From Caproicibacter sp002399225 (GTDB taxonomy: Bacteria; Bacillota; Clostridia; Oscillospirales; Acutalibacteraceae), in contig DAIOKN010000019.1 in the NCBI GenBank assembly GCA_036756705.1, positions 1 to 41,615 on the forward strand: a stretch of 41,615 bases of DNA, in the 5' to 3' direction. Under the pieces are notes generated by a model. That model searched no databases. It saw only the letters and a program-made list of their open reading frames with translations, and was not told the DNA's origin. Below, one piece after another: positions 38,977 to 41,615 of this stretch; within the stretch, counting starts at the first letter, position 1, and each line of letters starts with the position of its first letter. Both the position numbers and the translations under genes were made by a program.

Positions 38977-40172
38977 CAAAATCGTTCAACTGTTTTCAAA
39001 GCATAATGATTGTAGAGATTAAAAAATATCATATAGACAAAAATGACAATTGCAACCACGGAATAAGACCGGACGATACCAAGATAATTTGTAAGAATTC
39101 CTCCTAAAGTTGGCCCAATCATCATGCCTATCGAATAGGCCGTATTGTAAATGGAAAAAGATGCTCCGAATGAATTTATGCCGCTCTTCTGGGAAATCTC
39201 AGCAAATTCCGGTAAACAAGGCGTAATCGCAGTCCCCATCCCAACGCCAAGAAAAACAAGTGCGATTGCCACAAGCCCAACGGAGTTCGAGAGCGCGATA
39301 AAGGGAAAGCAAACTGCCGCCAATATCATTCCCATTGTCATAGCTTTGGAATGCCCGATACGTTGAGACAGGAAACCTATTACCGGCGCGCTTATTGCAT
39401 AGGCTAAAGTTGGTATTGCAAACAGTAGACCAGTGACGCCAGACGAAGCATTCATTCCCTTTTGTAGCCGCAACGGTAGGGTCGGTTCAAGGACACATGG
39501 AATAGACGCCCCAATCATGACAACTCCGACGATAATCAGAAGTCTGCGGTTTTTCAGCAAGTTCAAAGCCGACAGTACGCTTTCAGATTTTTCGTGAGGA
39601 ACATCTTGAATCAGAAAAATTCTTAAAAGCCCGTCAAAGATAGCTAATCCCGTGGCAACAAGAAAGGGTACTTCATAACCTCCAAGCTGATAAAGCCATC
39701 CGCCAAACGTCGGCCCAATCAAAGTGCCGATGGATTGCCCGGATAACGCGATGCCCATTACTTTACCACGTTCCTGTGAAGGAAAGAGATCAGCTAACAG
39801 CGCAAAACCAGCCGTCCATGTAATTGCAGCAGAAACGCCTTGAAGGGAACGCGCCAAAACAAGCATCCAGAAATGTTTGGCAAAAGCATAGAGTAAGGTA
39901 GATCCGGCAAGCCCCAAAAGACCCCAGAGCATAGGCCCTTTCCGGCCGATTTTATCAGACAGTATTCCGAAAATTGGTGTCGCGACAAAAAGGGCGATCG
40001 CATAGCTGCCGAAAAGGAAACCGATTGCTGTTTGGGAGACTCCCAATGAAAGCGCATATCCCGGCAAAATCGGGACCACCAGTCCATAGACAAGCATATC
40101 TGTAAAGATTGCAAGTGTAACAACGATAAGACCATCCCGTTGCGATTTTTTACTGATGATTTGGTTTTGCAT
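38976..40172 (-). CDS. MFS drug-efflux-type transporter (DHA1-like)
   Basis: This 398-residue protein has twelve predicted helices. Family motifs are MLVYGLVVPILPGYALSLG in helix 1, the loop 2-3 motif GILSDKIGRKGPM, and SLQGVSAAITWTAGFALLADLFP with motif C-like spacing near helix 5. It resembles TetA/NorA-like drug:H+ antiporters; substrate unknown. GGAGGATTTT precedes the ATG. Its first 23 bp overlap the end of padR, so both are transcribed from the padR promoter. Confidence 0.9.
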   Translation of the reverse strand: MQNQIISKKSQRDGLIVVTLAIFTDMLVYGLVVPILPGYALSLGVSQTAIGFLFGSYAIALFVATPIFGILSDKIGRKGPMLWGLLGLAGSTLLYAFAKHFWMLVLARSLQGVSAAITWTAGFALLADLFPSQERGKVMGIALSGQSIGTLIGPTFGGWLYQLGGYEVPFLVATGLAIFDGLLRIFLIQDVPHEKSESVLSALNLLKNRRLLIIVGVVMIGASIPCVLEPTLPLRLQKGMNASSGVTGLLFAIPTLAYAISAPVIGFLSQRIGHSKAMTMGMILAAVCFPFIALSNSVGLVAIALVFLGVGMGTAITPCLPEFAEISQKSGINSFGASFSIYNTAYSIGMMIGPTLGGILTNYLGIVRSYSVVAIVIFVYMIFFNLYNHYALKTVERF

Positions 40173-40728
40173 AAAATCCTCCGGTTAATTTTTCTTTAGG
40201 CAAAGTTTTTTGCAGCTTTTTCAAAAGTTCAATATCCAATTCAATATGTTTGCGTCCGTTTTCAAAAATTGCTTTCATGTAATCCGGCAATTCAGCATTG
40301 TAAAATTTCGCCTTTGCTCTTTCGCCATCATTCCATTCTTCCAGTTCATCTTTCAACATGTCAATTTGCTTATCAATAAGGGGAAGCACTTCTTTTAGTT
40401 GAGTATCGTCTAAAAAACTTACTGCCCCATAAATGTTTGATGGAAAATGCAGGCATGGTTTCTGCCAAGCTTCCTTGAGTAACTTTGAAAATTCGCCTTT
40501 CCCCGCCGGAGTGATTTCATAGATTGACTTTAACCGATTCCCCGTTTTCTCAGTTCCTTTCAGAAGAATCATCCCGTCCTTTTCAAGCTTTTTCAGTGCA
40601 TGATAGACTGAGCCTGGCAGGATTCCCGCCCACTGCTCGGTTTGACTGACTTGAAGAATCAGTTGAATTTGATATCCAGACATGGGCCACTGCATGAGAC
40701 ACCCTAAAACTACGAAACGTGTTAGCAT
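40150..40728 (-). CDS. PadR family transcriptional regulator
   Basis: This 192-residue protein has an N-terminal PadR winged helix (about 1-85): VVLGCLMQWPMSGYQIQLIL, ILPGSVYHALKKLEKDGMI and LKSIYEITPAGKGEFSKLL. A C-terminal helical dimerisation domain of the Vir_act_alpha_C type follows. The ATG at 40728 has GGAGTGAGG upstream. The longer frame to 40803 would run through the operator and the -35 box. PadR proteins usually repress an adjacent transporter and are released by the drug. The operator dyad supports autorepression of padR-MFS. Confidence 0.92.
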   Translation of the reverse strand: MLTRFVVLGCLMQWPMSGYQIQLILQVSQTEQWAGILPGSVYHALKKLEKDGMILLKGTEKTGNRLKSIYEITPAGKGEFSKLLKEAWQKPCLHFPSNIYGAVSFLDDTQLKEVLPLIDKQIDMLKDELEEWNDGERAKAKFYNAELPDYMKAIFENGRKHIELDIELLKKLQKTLPKEKLTGGFYAKPNHQ

Positions 40729-40740
40729 TTGCCTCACTCC

Positions 40741-40780
40741 TATAATAGTCATCGTTATATAATCAACGTTGACTATTATA
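40741..40780. promoter_or_regulatory. PadR operator: 16-bp inverted repeat with 8-bp centre
   Basis: TATAATAGTCATCGTT (40741-40756) and AACGTTGACTATTATA (40765-40780) are inverted copies with 15 of 16 matches. The right arm covers the -10 box of the padR promoter, and the left arm ends at the padR ribosome-site region, so bound protein would block initiation. Confidence 0.8.
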
Positions 40781-40803
40781 TCAGGTGCTTTTCTTCCTGT
40801 CAA
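40775..40803 (-). promoter_or_regulatory. Consensus promoter of padR-MFS
   Basis: On the minus strand there is a -35 TTGACA (40798-40803), a 17-bp spacer and a -10 TATAAT (40775-40780), with TGA before the -10. Both hexamers are perfect and an extended -10 is present, so it should be very strong unless repressed. Confidence 0.85.
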
Positions 40804-41003
40804 GTTCTACCTTTTCAAAATAGTTCAACCGTAAAATACAACTTTCTATATTCATCTGTTGGCGTGTCTCTCTCTAGTGTGTTTGCTATTGCTTCCCTAT
40901 GAAACCTTGAGAATTTGCACCCGGATTGTCATTTTTATTACGGTACATGAAGCGAAGCATAACAAGATTATGTGACAATAAAATGCTAAGTTAAAAAACT
41001 GCT

Positions 41004-41615
41004 TTATCGACTTGTCTCCTTTTTTAATCTGTACAATGCCCACGAAAAGCTGATCAGGCACATAACGGCCAGTAAAAGGATAACCAGAATTACATTGTTG
41101 GCGACAATGTTCCCCTGCAAGATTAAATTCCGTAAAACATTGATTACATGAGTGAACGGGTTCAGATTAACCGCGATTTTAAGTCCCCCGGATAATTTAT
41201 CTTCCGGAAATAACGCTGTGCTGAGGAAAAAGATCGGCAAAACAATCGCGTTCATCACGGTTTCGTAAAGGACTTCATTGGGAAGGCAAAGACTGATTGC
41301 GTAAGTTAACCCTGCCATAAAGAAAGCCGTCAGAAAAACAAGCAAAATGATGAGAAGCAGTCCCAAAAATCCCGAAACGATTTTTACTGAGAAAAACAGG
41401 CTGACAATGCATAGAAGGGCGACTTCAAGAAAGGTGCAACATACCGCTTCCAATACCTGCCCGAGTACAATGGAGCTTCTTTGAACCGGGGCAATCAATA
41501 TCCGGTAGAAACTGCCGTCCGTTTTCATAAGGTAGTTCATCATACCGCTGCTGCTGCAAGTCCCGAAGCTCACCAATACAATCAGTCCGGGGAGAATAAA
41601 AGCCGTATAGTTTTG
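41004..41615 (-). CDS. ABC-2 type transporter permease, 5' end beyond the window
   Basis: The frame is open to the right edge, so only the C-terminal 203 residues are seen. They include LPGLIVLVSFGTCSSSG, then VLGQVLEAVCCTFLEVALL and several hydrophobic helices. The ABC-2 signature region is NPFTHVINVLRNLILQGN, ending in a basic tail. This is the DrrB/NodJ-like permease type used for drug or polysaccharide export. The ATP-binding partner would lie outside the window on the minus strand, upstream. The 275 bp between this gene and padR shows no gene. Confidence 0.85.
   Translation of the reverse strand, partial: QNYTAFILPGLIVLVSFGTCSSSGMMNYLMKTDGSFYRILIAPVQRSSIVLGQVLEAVCCTFLEVALLCIVSLFFSVKIVSGFLGLLLIILLVFLTAFFMAGLTYAISLCLPNEVLYETVMNAIVLPIFFLSTALFPEDKLSGGLKIAVNLNPFTHVINVLRNLILQGNIVANNVILVILLLAVMCLISFSWALYRLKKETSR

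Overview
The window looks like a chromosomal segment of a low-to-mid GC Firmicute, most likely class Clostridia and order Oscillospirales (Ruminococcaceae-like). This is an inference from gene content and order. The evidence is a sepF-ylmH-divIVA-ileS-lspA-rluD order close to Bacillus ylm-divIVA-ileS-lspA-ylyB, miaB next to a YlbF/YmcA gene and mutSL, an IreB regulator, a T-box before pheST, AGGAGG-type ribosome sites and many extended -10 promoters. No species-level marker is visible. All promoter and terminator calls were made by eye.

Layout. 1-4.3 kb: a partial tRNA-like sequence at the left edge, a CorC/HlyC-type membrane protein, a TetR regulator, a cysteine-rich protein that resembles a radical-SAM enzyme without its cluster motif, and a GT2-like protein lacking the usual acidic motif. 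4.4-19.1 kb: one probable transcription unit of twelve genes, miaB, a YlbF/YmcA gene, a small membrane gene, mutS, mutL, miaA, an HlyD-like gene, ylmE/yggS, sepF, ylmH, divIVA and ileS. It runs from an extended -10 promoter to a strong terminator with no obvious stop inside. It joins both steps of tRNA A37 ms2i6A synthesis, mismatch repair, PLP homeostasis, division-site proteins and isoleucyl-tRNA synthetase. 19.1-22.7 kb: lspA, an RluD-family gene and a short comEA, then an nfeD-slipin pair.

22.7-28.5 kb: a small promoter-to-terminator unit of unknown role, then purE-purM-purN-purO-purH-purD. The last two purine steps are split between an archaeal-type IMP cyclohydrolase and a stand-alone AICAR formyltransferase. 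28.5-32.9 kb, minus strand: a T-box-controlled pheS-pheT, then ireB with its own promoter and a small conserved gene. 33.0-36.1 kb, plus strand: a two-helix membrane protein, a fused AcpS-NnrD protein, a lipoprotein, and an XRE regulator paired with a four-helix membrane protein.

36.2-41.6 kb, minus strand, is accessory DNA. It holds a visibly AT-rich glycosyltransferase pair with a gene remnant beside it, then a padR-MFS efflux operon whose consensus promoter overlaps a near-perfect inverted repeat, and an ABC-2 permease cut by the right edge. I found no CRISPR array, complete insertion sequence, rRNA or phage module. The least explained items are the cluster-less radical-SAM-like protein, the AcpS-NnrD fusion, the small unit before purE, and the glycosyltransferase island.
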